Assembly: GCF_018294505.1 (NCBI RefSeq)
Contig: NC_057810.1
Span: 709,503,563 to 709,567,562, forward strand
Reading direction: 5' to 3'
DNA: 64,000 bases
Origin: Triticum aestivum
Lineage: Eukaryota > Streptophyta > Magnoliopsida > Poales > Poaceae
The notes under the pieces were generated by a model. That model ran no database searches. It saw only the letters and a program-made list of their open reading frames with translations, and was not told the origin of the DNA. Both the position numbers and the translations under genes were made by a program. Position 1 is the first letter of the stretch. Each line of letters opens with the position of its first letter. Below, in pieces: positions 45,301-55,144 of this stretch.

Positions 45301-46497
45301 GCGCGGGAAGACCAGCGGTTTGCACCTACGTGATCTACGAGAGCTCCCGAACCCAACGGAGGCACGCACGGGACCATTTGGTCACCGGAGCCTCGTCAGC
45401 GACGAGCTCGTGCGGCGGCGGCATACGGGGCTCGTGGTCATCGGCGTTGCAGCGAGAAATCGACCAAGGGGAGAGGGGGAGATGACGGCGGGGCTCATAG
45501 GGAGTTGGATGGGTGGCTCATTTGGCTCGGGGAAGCGTCGGAGCGAGCGGGCGGCGAAGGGGATCTCTGGCGACCTGAGGAGGAAGAAGGGGTCGGGGAT
45601 GTCGTCACGGAGCTCCTGGCGGCGCTTGGCTTGGTGCAGAGGACGCGGGGGTCGAGGTGGAGCTCGTGGCATATCCAGATGGGCGCGTGGAGGTCGGTGG
45701 TAGCGACGAGCGGCGACGGTGGCTTACGGGGGCGTCGGCCATAGCGAGAGAGGACGAGGGAGAGAGACAGGGGGGAGAATGGGGGAGGGGGGTCGGCGTG
45801 GTCGGGGCAGCGCCGAGGAGTGGCTTCGAGGCGTCGCCACGCTGTCCAAGCGGGGCAGGCGGCCAAGGAGCTGCGTGGCGAGCTCGGCGTGCGCGGGCGC
45901 GCTCTTCTTTGCCTGCCTGGCTAGAGGAAGCAGGTGGCTGGCACGGGCCAGCATAGTGCTGGGCCGGCCAGTGGGCTCCCAGGTGGGTTGGGCCTTCTAC
46001 ACGGTTGGGCCGCATAGGTAAGTTAGGTAGGCCTCTGCTCTTTTTTAATTTTTCTTTTGTTTTGTTTAATTTACTTCCTTTTGCCACTGTTTCTAATAAA
46101 AAATCAATAACAGTGACAAAATTCCCCTGAATATTTTTATGTTGCTTAATGGACTTTTGCAAAAGCACATAAAATGTTCCAGGGTATTTGGAAATATATT
46201 ATATACAAGTTATGGACATAATTCCAAATGCAAATAAAATAATGATTTAAATTCAGTGCCCAAAATATTCCTCAAAAATGCTCATTATTTTTGGTTTGGT
46301 GCCAAAACCTTTGCCAAATATAACCAACATTATTTAAGGCCATTTTGGGAACACTGAATGCAATTTCCAGGGTTCTTTGCCCTGCTTTTAATTAAAGTTT
46401 TGAGGCTTCAACAATCCTCAATTCAAGTTTCAGAAATTTAAATATGATGCTCACATGAAGGGCTAGCCTAGTGCATACCAGAACTAGGAATGTGACA
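42319..46497 (-). repeat. LARD 5' LTR
   Basis: Runs from TGTCAGGACCCC to GAATGTGACA (plus strand), 4 bp longer than its partner. It contains the same GC island (about 45108-46020) and the same GGACACGGCTATTCGAATAG motif (43505-43524). Confidence 0.93.
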
Positions 46498-46554
46498 ATA
46501 ACCTAATTAACATACTGCCCTAACTAAAACCTAAGTAAATTAACCGAAGAACCC

Positions 46555-46900
46555 TAGCAGAGAGAGAGAGGGGGGGTTACAGAGGGTGTAGGGGCGAGGA
46601 GGCAGGCCCGACGACGGCCGGGAGGGGAGGAAGCAGAGGAGGGAGGCGAGGGCCGACGGGTCGGGGGCGAGCGCGTCGGGGTCGGGGGTGAGCGCCGACG
46701 CAGGGGTAGGGGGCAAGGGCCAGGTCGGGGGTGAGCTCCGGGGTCGGGGTCGAGGGCCAGGTCGGGAGTGAGCGCCCGGGTCAGGGTCGGGGCGAGGGCC
46801 GGGTCAGGGGCGAGCGTCGGGGTCGGGGGCGAGCGTCAGGGTCGGTGGCGAGCGCCGGAGCCGGGTCGGGCGCGGTGGTGCGACGGGGGAAGAGAGAGTG
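46555..46900 (-). promoter_or_regulatory. Purine/GC-rich putative leader exon of CACTA-2 ORF2
   Basis: Starts with a GAGAGAGAGAG tract (a CT-rich pyrimidine patch on the gene strand) and continues with GTCGGGGGCGAGCG-type repeats. It lies between the internal repeat cluster and the LARD insertion, in the same relative place as 20085-20545 in CACTA-1. Open frames inside are an effect of GC richness. Confidence 0.4.
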
Positions 46901-46954
46901 GGGATTTGGGGGGAAAAGGCGGGATGAAGGAGGGAGAGTTAGAATTTTGGGTTA

Positions 46955-47095
46955 AGTGGACGTAGTAGTAGCGCATTTGGACAAAACGCGCTACTACTAC
47001 CTTCAGTAGCTGTAGCGCTTTATACGAAATGCGCTACTACTACCTTCAGTAGCTGTAGCGGTTTAGACAAAACGCGCTGCTACTACCTTCGCTAC
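46955..47095. repeat. Internal cluster of subterminal-type repeats in CACTA-2
   Basis: Alternating GTAGTAGCGCATTTGG, CGCGCTACTACTACC and AGTAGCTGTAGCG units repeat the CACTA-2 terminal motif between its two genes. CACTA-1 shows its own motif at the same place. Confidence 0.82.
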
Positions 47096-47154
47096 AGCCA
47101 GTTTTCCTTTTTCTTTTCATTTATTTTATCCCACTTTTATTTCCCGAGGGCAGT

Positions 47155-47320
47155 GAATGAAGGGAGGGCGATATATATTGCATCATTTGACGGTTAAATA
47201 TGTATGCAAAATAGGAACATATATATTACATCATTGGACCCATGCATAATAATGGCTAAGTGTGTATACAAAATAGGAACATATATATATTACATCATTT
47301 GACCGATAACATACGGTTCC
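47155..47320. repeat. Short tandem repeat downstream of CACTA-2 transposase
   Basis: Two to three units of about 65 bp share CAAAATAGGAACATATATAT and TTACATCATT. No gene. Confidence 0.65.
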
Positions 47321-50300
47321 TCAGTGCTGACGTTTTCGTTTTTGAGTCAGCTTCTTTCCCTTCTTGTTCGTCGAAGAATAATTGAGCCCCTCATTGTGAT
47401 TTTGCCTTTTCCATGGAGTACGATTTTTCTTAGGTAATGTAGTATTGATTCTTCTTTTGACGTATACTTCATCATCATCGTCATCTTCCCTCATTGGGTT
47501 GCCGTACTGATCATAGTCTTCCTTGTTGGCGACTCCATCCATTCCAATGATGTTCCTTTTGCCTCTCCTCATGACAACACGGCTGGGATTGCGGGGGTCG
47601 GTTATGAAGAAGCATTGTGTCACGTGCTTAGTGTGTACCCATGGCTTGTTTTTTGCGATAGCGTTCACGGTAGCACTCTTGGCATCGGGTATAGTCATGG
47701 TAGTGAAAATCCGGCTTTCTCTTTCGACATTCTTAGCCCATCTGACACGGAACATCGTCGTGTTGTGCAGTCCAGAGTAGTCAAGCTCCCAGATCTCCTC
47801 GACCCTTCCATAAAATTGTATAGTTGTGCCGTTGTCGCTGCCAGTCATGCATTCCATCGTCACCCCTGAGTTCTGATCATCACTGTCCATATCTTTGGCC
47901 TCCGTGTAGAACGTGTATCCATTGATATCATATGCCTGATAGGTTATGAGGTTGGGCGAGGGGCCATGTGCTAAGGCGTATATGAGCAATCCATCCTTAG
48001 AGCCCTCCTCCGGGGGATTAGCAATAATATGCTCTTTGAACCAATGCAGGAAAGTGGAGTTGTGCTCTCTAGTAACTTCGGTGTTCGTCCTGCATACCCC
48101 CCCGGTCACGATACTTCTTTGCGATATTGTGCAGTGCCACGAAAGGATCTACCTCGTCTAGGTGTTGTAGCACTACCAAGTTTGCCCTGTCAAAGTCGCT
48201 GCATCGATCTGAGTATGCCACGTGCAGTTCCCTGTGACCGTTGCAGTGACCATCTCCTTCGAGCCTCCCATTGTGATTGTTAATGGGCAAACCAACACTA
48301 ACACCAGGCGGCTGGTCTGCGCCATATAGAAAATTCTCACACAAAAAGATGCACTCTTGTGCCAAATAGCCCTGGACGATGCTTCCATCCGGACGGGACA
48401 TGTTACGAACGAATCCTTTGATGATCCCATTCATCCTCTCATACGGCATCATGTTGTGCAGGAATGACGGCCCCAGGTCTATTAATGCATCCACAATATG
48501 GACACACAAATGCACCATCACGTCAAAGAACGCGGGCAGGAAGTACATCTCAAGCTCATTCAGTATGACAACAATCTCTTCCTGTAGCCTTTGGAGCTGC
48601 TTCACACTGATCGACTTTCGAAAGATGACGTCGAAAAAGTTGCAGAGACCAATAAGCGTGTCACGGACGTGCTTGTCCATTATCCCTCTAAGGGCAACAG
48701 GTAGTATCTGCATCATCATCACATGACAGTCATGAGACTTCATCCCGCTGAACCTTTTCTTGTCCGTGTCTAGATATCTGCTTATCTTGCCATAGTAACC
48801 GGAACTAACTTTGACTCCGGTAAGGCACTTAAAGAAGGCATTGATCTCAGCCTGATTGAAGGTGAAGCAAGAAGGGGGGCAATAATCCTCCTTCTTTATT
48901 TTCTTGCCCTTCTTCTCCCATGCCTCTATCTCCATCTCTGTCTCGTCTGACATTTTACGGGGCGGCATGTGCAGATATTCCCTGATTTTCAAATCTTGCA
49001 AGTATTTTCTTGCCTTCGGCCCATCCTTGGTCTTATCCGGCATGTTCATCAGTGTTGCGAGCAAGGTCTCAAGGACATTCTTACAGATATGCATTTGATC
49101 AAGGCAATGAGGTGTATCGAGTTTGTGCCAGTACTCCAAGTCCCAGAACACAGACCTCGTCTTCCATACCTTCAGCAGCGGCTCCGGCGCCTTTCTCATC
49201 GTCTTTCCCGGCGTGGGGCACTCCTTCCAGTTTTTCAATAGCTCATCAATTTCGGCACCGCTCCGCTTACGTGGAGGTCCTCGATGCTCAGCGTGACCAT
49301 TGAATAGATCTCCATGGTTTCTCCATGGGTCATCCTGTTCAAGCCAACTTCGATGCCCCATGTACACGATTTTCCAAGACCCGCCATCTTTCCTTGATGT
49401 TAGCTGCTGAGATGTCGTATCATCCATGCACCGCGTGCATCCGCAATATGCATAGCACACCTGGGCTGCCACATATCTGTAACCGAGATAGTCCTGCACT
49501 GTCGTGATCAGCGCGGCTGTCATGTTGAAATACTCGCCTTTGCTGGCGTCCCATGTATTGGCCGGTGTTTTCCACAACGTGTCTAACTCCTCTTGTAGTA
49601 GCCCCAGATAAAATTAATATTATTTCCTGGTTGTTTCGGCCCTCGAATAAGCATGCTCATGTGAATGTACTTCGATTTCGTGCACAACCAGGGGGGTTGT
49701 ACATCAATACAAACACGGGCCATGTGCTATGGTTGGTGTTCTGGTTGCCAAACGGATTCATGCCATCGGTACACGCGCCGAGCACGATGTTCCTTGCATC
49801 ACATTCAAAATACCGATAGAAGCTGTTCAACGCTCTCCACTGGCTTCCATCCTTCACGTGTCTCAGCTTCGGATCATCTCCATCGTCGGGCTTCTTCCTC
49901 TCCACATGCCAGCGCATTAGCTTTGCTTCCTTGGGATCTACAAAATACCTCTGGAGACGGGGAATGATCGGTAAGTACCATACAACTTTCTGGGGACATT
50001 TCTTCCCGGCATTCTTGTATCGAGAAGCATTGCACACCGGACAACTTGTTTTTTCCGCGTGCTCCTTCCGATAAATTATGCAATCGTTGATGCATGCATG
50101 GTATCTAACATGTGGCAGATCAAGAGGGCACACGATCTTCTTGGCCTCATCAACACTAGTAGGACATAGATTACCCGCAGGAAGAACATCCTTTTGGTAC
50201 TTGAGATGCTCATCGAGGCTAGTGTCGGTCCATTTGTTTTTAGCCTTCGTCTTCAGGAGTTGGAGCGTGAAACTCAAGCGGGTCACCTCAGGATTGCAAC

Positions 50301-50838
50301 CATCATACAATGGAGTGTTAGAGTCTACCACCAGTTGCTCCAGCTTAGCCTCCTCTCTAGAAGCAGCTCTCTCAGTACTCGTCTCCTTGCGAAGCAATGC
50401 TTGACCATGAGGGTCCCGCAAGATTGAACTTAGTACCGACGAATTCTACTGCGTGGAGTCCATGTCGTTCTCTCCGCCGCCATGTTCGGCCCCTTCTCCT
50501 CCGCCATGTCCGGCCCCTTCTCCGCCGCCATGTCCGGCCTCTTCCCCGCCACCATTATCGATCATCTCTTTGTCTTGCCCTGTGTCATCATTGCCTGCCC
50601 CGTCGGCATCCTCAACATCGTCATCCTCATCTTTAGTTTTCCACCGAGTATAGCCATCCATAAAACCAGTCATGAGCAGGTGCGCTTCGACACGACCATC
50701 CTCATAGGGGTCGATCCAAACTATTCCTTTGCATTTTCGACACGGACATAAAACCTCTGTCAGGTTATTTTCTTTCATGTCCTGCACCGCCGACCGCAAC
50801 CACCTGTCCACCATCGTTCCACTGACCATCATGAACAT
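47321..50838 (-). pseudogene. CACTA-2 transposase (tnp2 / Transposase_21 family), broken
   Basis: The start is an ATG at 50838 directly after a splice acceptor (ACCGTGCAG). The same domains as in CACTA-1 follow: CPCRKCK and HLLMTGFMDGYTRW, a Gly-Glu-His repeat linker, CPLDLPHVRYH, CPVCNASRY, LGACTDGMNPF, HNMMPYERMNGIIKGFVRN and a C-terminal MRRGKRNIIGMDG. A TAG at 50446-50448 and frameshifts at C runs near 49695 and 48100 break it. The linker has a GGGEGA(G/E)H peptide repeat (about 50465-50530). Confidence 0.9.
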
Positions 50839-50897
50839 CTGCACGGTAATAATAAAACAAATTGATTATAAAAATGCGTGCATGCATCAAAGTCATA

Positions 50898-51020
50898 CAA
50901 AAATTCGGCATGACCTTCCCTAAAAATAGGACATATATGGATCTAGAGTTTGCCCATAATTCTCTGAAACGGAAATAAATCGACATTTTGGCAAAACAAA
51001 GGCAACTCAAAAGCACAATT
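50898..51020 (-). promoter_or_regulatory. Conserved leader block, copy 4 (CACTA-2 transposase)
   Basis: The plus strand shows GGCATGACCTTCCCTAAAAA, TAGGACATATATGG, then CTGAAACGGAAATAAATCGA and CATTTTGGCAAAAC. It begins about 58 bp beyond the splice acceptor that precedes the start codon. Confidence 0.7.
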
Positions 51021-51464
51021 TGGCGTCAACTCATGGCACACACACAATTTCCACAAACATATCACACACACATAATCATATTTCCATTTTGCAAAAGCCT
51101 GAAATTTTCATCACCTCTATCTCGAGATCGAGCACGGTGATGAGATGATGATGTAGGGAGACCAAAAGTGCCCAAAGCTCTTCTTGACAAAGATAGATCT
51201 CGTTAGGGGGAAAATAGGTCACTTAAATAAATGCTACATCTACCTAGCTACCTAATTTGGGAGGAGACAACTTCAACTAGTGGAGGGGGAAGGAAAAAGA
51301 GAAAGGAGATGCATTAATGGAGATGGTGTAGTTTGGTAGGAGTAATGAAGAGAGAGAAAGATAGGTAGAAGAGGCAAAGTAATGGGGGAGAAGTGTTGAG
51401 GAAGAAGAAGAGGGGGAGGGGAGGGGACGGGTGGGGAAAAGGTGGTGGGTTGGTGCAGATTAGC
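51021..51464. other. Putative 5' leader of CACTA-2 transposase
   Basis: AT-rich then purine-rich (GGAAGAAGAAGAGGGGGAGG, near 51400), mirroring the CACTA-1 leader. No coding signal; a frame on the minus strand reflects the purine tract. Confidence 0.4.
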
Positions 51465-51835
51465 AGTAGCACGGGACGCAAAACGCGCTGCTGATAAGAA
51501 AGTAGCAGCAGCGCGTTTTTGGCAGAAGCGCTACTGCTAACCGGGACAAAAAGTGTGTCCCATTTGAAAATTAGCAGCAACGACCTCAGAAAAAGTGTGC
51601 TACTACTAAATCCATAGCAGTAGCACGGCTCGCGGAACCGCGCTGCTACTAAATGGACTTTGGGGGGCACTGTCGGTCGATATTTGTAGCAGCGCGGGTA
51701 ACACCAAGCGCGCTACTGCTAAACGCTTGTCTGTAGCGAGTTTTACACACCCGCACTACTGCTAATTAGCAGCAGCGCTCCTTTTTGGGCCGCGCTGCTG
51801 CTAAGATTCTGTGTATAGGCTTTTCCCTAGTAGTG
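51465..51835. repeat. Right subterminal repeats and TIR of CACTA-2
   Basis: AGCAGTAGCACGG, CGCGCTGCTGATAA and AGCAGCAGCGCG-type units in both orientations, ending in the terminal repeat at 51835. Confidence 0.88.
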
Positions 51836-51838
51836 GTT

Positions 51839-52050
51839 GCAGCTGCAAAAGATGAGTACCAAATTAGCATAAAAGACACCCTTTACTGCTACTTCAAACT
51901 ACTTGGTACTTCTCTCAGTGTAACTATGGTACTGCCTCCCTAGCAGGAATAATTCTCAGCAGGTACTTCCTCGCTCGCATGCTGTACTGCTCTGTACTTC
52001 TACCTAAATATTGTATGTACTTCCCGTTACTGCTACCTTTGTACTTCCCG
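51839..52050. repeat. Second copy of the element-A duplication, right part
   Basis: Resumes with GCAGCTGCAAAAGATGAGTA and matches the first copy through TACTTCCCGTTACTGCTACC. Together with 29469-29755 it forms the interrupted copy. Confidence 0.88.
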
Positions 52051-52166
52051 TCGAACACCTCGATGATAGGGATACACAGGCTACTAATAGTCAATTTTGC
52101 CGCTGCTCGAGCTAATCCGCTATGCCGGGGCATGCCTCCGCCCGGCGCCCCGTACCGCCGCCATCC

Positions 52167-52511
52167 ATGGAGATCTCCCTGGACGCGCTGTTGGGCGTGC
52201 AGCGGCACGGGCAGGACCTGGCCTACCGCATCGCGTAGGGCGTCTCGGGGCTGCTCCTCCACCTCCACGTGCAGACGCCGCAGCTCCTGTGGCCCGCCCC
52301 GCCGCTCAAGCTCCTCCCCTTCGACATTGAGCTCCCCGCTGCCGCCTTCGTGGTCGGCGTCAACCTTCCGGCCGTGGCCGTCGCGTCCTTCGTGTAGATC
52401 GGCGACCGGCTCGGGCAGGCCGGGTCCGACCTCGGTGCCTCCGACGGCGGCGCAGTGCAGCAGCTGTCGCGGCAGCTTCCCGTGTCGTTCCGCGCGCGGT
52501 GTTGGAAGTGA
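52167..52511 (+). pseudogene. Captured-looking gene fragment in element A
   Basis: From an ATG at 52167 a GC-rich, codon-like frame runs 114 codons (MEISLDALLGVQRHGQDL at the start, later LLPFDIELPAAAF) to a stop at 52509-52511. It is broken by TAG at 52236-52238 and 52395-52397. Both are one C-to-T change from CAG. GC content and reading-frame quality contrast sharply with the AT-rich element. I do not recognise the parent gene. Transposon capture of a host exon is the likeliest source. Confidence 0.5.
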
Positions 52512-52785
52512 GAGGGGGCCGCCGCGCCGCCGACGCCCGCGGCAATGGTGTACGGGGGGGGGGGGAAGCGGGGCTCGCCGTGGAGAGGGCTACCGAGGGC
52601 CGGGTAGCCTTGGAGGGTGTCGGGGAAGGAGGCTCCCTTGAGGAGGTGGCTGCGGCTGCCGCTGCCGCCAGTGCGGCCGCCGTCGGGGCCGAGGGTGCTT
52701 GGTCGGGGGATCTGTTTTCGGGATCCGGGCAGGTATTGCCTGGTCGGGTCGGTCTCCGATTCAAAACAACCTTATATAGGGGCTT
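52512..52785. other. GC-rich remainder of the captured region
   Basis: Contains a run of about 13 G near 52555 and GCTGCCGCTGCCGCC-type repeats. Frames on both strands are artefacts of composition. It ends where the right terminus of element A begins. Confidence 0.4.
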
Positions 52786-52828
52786 GCCTATTGTAGAATA
52801 TTATTCTACAATCAGTTGTAGAATAGAC

Positions 52829-53029
52829 CCATCCTATATATATATATATGTACATATATATATAACGCGTATAGTATGTGGTAGCGTAAAATATGTTTGA
52901 AATGAAAAAGAATTAAATGGAAAACACAAAATTAAAAGGAAAAATAAACAATTCCATAAACCCCTAAACCTTTTAGTCCCGGTTGGTGTTACCAACTGGG
53001 ACGAAAGGTCCCCCAGCCCTCGGCGCCGT
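52829..53029 (+). repeat. TA tract, then CACTA-type subterminal repeat (presumed 3' part of CACTA-3)
   Basis: After TA simple sequence (52834-52862) and an AT-rich stretch, TTTAGTCCCGGTTGG (52970-52984) faces CCAACTGGGACGAAAGG (52992-53008) as an inverted pair. This is the well-known 'TTTAGTCCCGGTT' subterminal type of grass CACTA elements. The Gypsy LTR at 53030 cuts it off. Confidence 0.6.
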
Positions 53030-54505
53030 TGATGACCTACAAGTATAGGGGATCTATCGTAGTCCTTTCGATAAGTAAGAGTGTCAAACCCAACGAGGAG
53101 CAGAAGGAAATGACAAGCGGTGTTCAGTAAGGCATTCTCTGCAAGCACTGAAATTGTAGGTAATAGATAGTTTTGTGATAAGATAATTTGTAACGGGTAA
53201 CAAGCAATGAAAGTAAATAAGGTGCAGCAAGGTGGCCCAATCCTTTTTGTAGCAAAGGACAAGCCTGGACAAATTCCTACAATGAGAAAAGCGCTCCTGA
53301 GGACACATGGGAATTATCGTCAAGCTAGTTTTCATCACGCTCATATGATTAATGTTCGTTACTTTGATAATTTGATATGTGGGTGCATGGACCGGTTCTT
53401 GCATGATGCCCTTTCTTGGACAAGCATCCCACTTATGATTAACCCCTATTGCAAGCATCCGCAACTACAAAAGAAGTATTGAGTTAAACCGAACCACAGC
53501 ATGAGACATATGGATCCAAATCAGCCCCTTACAAAGTAACGCATAAACTAGGGTTTAAGATTCTGTCACTCTAGCAACCCATCATCTACTTATTACTTCC
53601 CAATGCCTTCCTCTAGGCCCAAATAATGGTGAAGTGTCATGTAGTCGACGTTCAGATAACACCACTAGAGGAGAGACAACATACATCTCATCAAAATATC
53701 GAACGAAAACCAAATTCACATGACTACTAATAGCAAGACTTCACCCATGTTCTGAGGAACAAACGTAACTACTCACAAAGCATATTCATATTCATAATCA
53801 GAGGTATGATCTTCCACCGGATAAACCAACTAGCATCAACTACAAGGAGTAATCAACACTACTAGCAACCCACAGGTACCAATCTGAGGTTTTGGTACAA
53901 AGTTTGGATACAAGAGATGAACTAGGGTTTGAGAGGAGATGGTGCTGGTGAAGATGTTGCTGGAGATTGACCCCCTCTCGATGAGATGATCGTTGGCGAT
54001 GATGATGATGATGATTTCCCATCCCAGAGGGAAGTTTCCCCGGCAGAACAGCTCCGCCGGAGCCCTAGATTCGTTCCACCAAGGTTCCGCCTCGTGGCGG
54101 CGGAGTTTCGTCCTGTAAGCTTGCTTATGATTTTTTCCAGGGTAAAGACTTCATATAGCAAAAGGTGGGCACCGGAGGGCCACCACGGGGCCCACGAGGT
54201 AGGGGGCGCGCCCCACCCTCGTGGCTAGGGTGTGGGCCCCCTCTGGTACTTCTTTCAATCAATAATTCTTATTAATTCCAAAAATGACTTTTGTGGAGTT
54301 TTAGGACTTTTGGAGCTGTGCAGAATATGTTTCCAATATTTGCTCCTTTTCCAGCCCAGAATCCCATCTGTCGGCATTCTCCCTCTTCATGTTAAACCTT
54401 GTAAAAATAAGAGAGAATAGCCATAAGTATTGTGACATAACGTGTAATAACAGCCCATACTGCAATAAATATTGATATAAAAGCATGATGCAAAATGGAC
54501 GTATC
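53030..54505 (-). repeat. 3' LTR of the minus-strand Gypsy element
   Basis: On the minus strand it runs from TGATACGTCCATTTTGCATC to GTAGGTCATCA, 1476 bp with TG...CA edges. It contains a GC fold-back (CACGAGGTAGGGGGCGCG ... CCACCCTCGTGG, 54197-54226) and a GATGATGATGATGATG run near 53995. Its opening resembles that of the Gypsy LTR at 9607 but the rest differs, so they are distinct families. Confidence 0.85.
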
Positions 54506-54520
54506 AACTCCCCCAAGCTT
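54506..54520 (-). other. Gypsy polypurine tract
   Basis: Minus-strand TAAGCTTGGGGGAGT directly abuts the LTR, the site that primes plus-strand DNA synthesis. Confidence 0.85.
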
Positions 54521-54978
54521 AGACCTCACTTGTCCTCAAGTGAAAGCCGATATCGAAAAATATGTCCACATGTTTAGAGATAGAGGTGTCGATAAAAATA
54601 AAATACGGACATGAGGGCATCATGATCATTCTTATAATAGCAACATATATATTTATTTTGTCATATGATTTCTTATACTCAAGTGACAATCTATTCACAA
54701 TGCCAAGTATGATTCACAAACTTCATTGAGAACATACAAACTATAATCTTGCTCATTGAAGCAATTGCAATTTATCATGACATCGGAAAGAGTCAAGAAT
54801 AGAGCTTTTCAGCAAGTCCACATACTCAAGTATCATTTAGTCTTCCACAATTGCTAACACTCACACAAAACTTATGGTTACGGAGTTTTAATCGGACATA
54901 GAGAAAGATAGGGGCTTATAGTGTTGCCTCCCAATGTTTTACCTCAAGGGTAATGTCAACAATAATAGTTCATGATAA
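54521..54978 (-). other. Non-coding 3' internal region of the Gypsy element
   Basis: AT-rich, no open frame or motif. It resumes at 59301 after element B. Confidence 0.6.
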
Positions 54979-54995
54979 CTTATATATATATATAT

Positions 54996-55055
<60 letters not shown>
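54979..55055. repeat. TA/CATA microsatellite at the left edge of element B
   Basis: (TA)n with a short ACATACATACATA interruption. Confidence 0.97.
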
Positions 55056-55057
<2 letters not shown>

Positions 55058-55144
55058 ACTATTCTGATCACGGGATCAGAATAATATTCTGATCACAACA
55101 TGAACTTCCCCAAGTAACGCACTTGACCTTTCCCGAGTACTAGG

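Larger units (their letters stand above)
34701..46497 (-). mobile_element. LARD (Sukkula-like) non-autonomous LTR retrotransposon
   Basis: Two long direct LTRs (34701-38875, 4175 bp; 42319-46497, 4179 bp) flank a 3443-bp internal region, with 5-bp target duplications ATAAC on both sides. A tRNA-Met primer site lies inside the right LTR and a polypurine tract inside the left LTR, so the element reads on the minus strand. The proportions match the published LARD class of Triticeae (LTRs about 4.5 kb, internal domain about 3.5 kb, no intact proteins). It must use enzymes from other elements to move. Confidence 0.92.
29756..51835 (-). mobile_element. CACTA-2: complete CACTA transposon carrying a LARD insertion
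   Basis: The termini are CACTACTAGGGAAAAGGCTA at the left and, in reverse complement, CACTACTAGGGAAAAGCCTA at the right. Flanking triplets are GTA (left) and GTT (right); the empty-site copy at about 29085 has AAGTAGCAG, so a GTA target duplication with one later change fits. Minus-strand genes are a transposase (47321-50838), ORF2 (30805-34347) and a broken tiny ORF (30263-30500). Without the 11.8-kb LARD the element is about 10.3 kb, close to CACTA-1. Subterminal repeats are AGTAGCGCG-type, unlike those of CACTA-1. Confidence 0.93.
27588..52828. mobile_element. Element A: TIR element in TA-rich target, split by CACTA-2
   Basis: The left end reads GTCTATTCTACGATCGATAA then TAGAATAATATTCTGCAATA. 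The right end in reverse complement reads GTCTATTCTACAACTGATTG then TAGAATAATATTCTACAATA: 34 of 40 positions match. TA-rich simple sequence lies outside both ends. Without the 22-kb CACTA-2 insertion the element is about 3.2 kb. It contains diverged ~160-bp repeats, an array rich in TACTTC words, a ~500-bp direct duplication, and a captured-looking gene fragment. No transposase is seen, so it is non-autonomous; the superfamily is unknown and a Mutator-like affinity is only a guess. Confidence 0.65.
11200..53029 (+). mobile_element. CACTA-3: old outer CACTA element, heavily interrupted (inferred extent)
   Basis: The evidence is the plus-strand Ulp1-type second gene typical of grass CACTA elements (exons 11224-12998 and 25943-26449), and CACTA-type subterminal repeats (TTTAGTCCCGGTTGG and its inverted form) at about 52970-53029 after all inserted elements are removed. 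Neither terminal CACTA repeat is in the window: a Gypsy LTR cuts the left side at 11199 and another cuts the right side at 53030. Treating both parts as one element is inference from strand, order and lack of any other explanation. They could be two different fragments. Confidence 0.5.
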
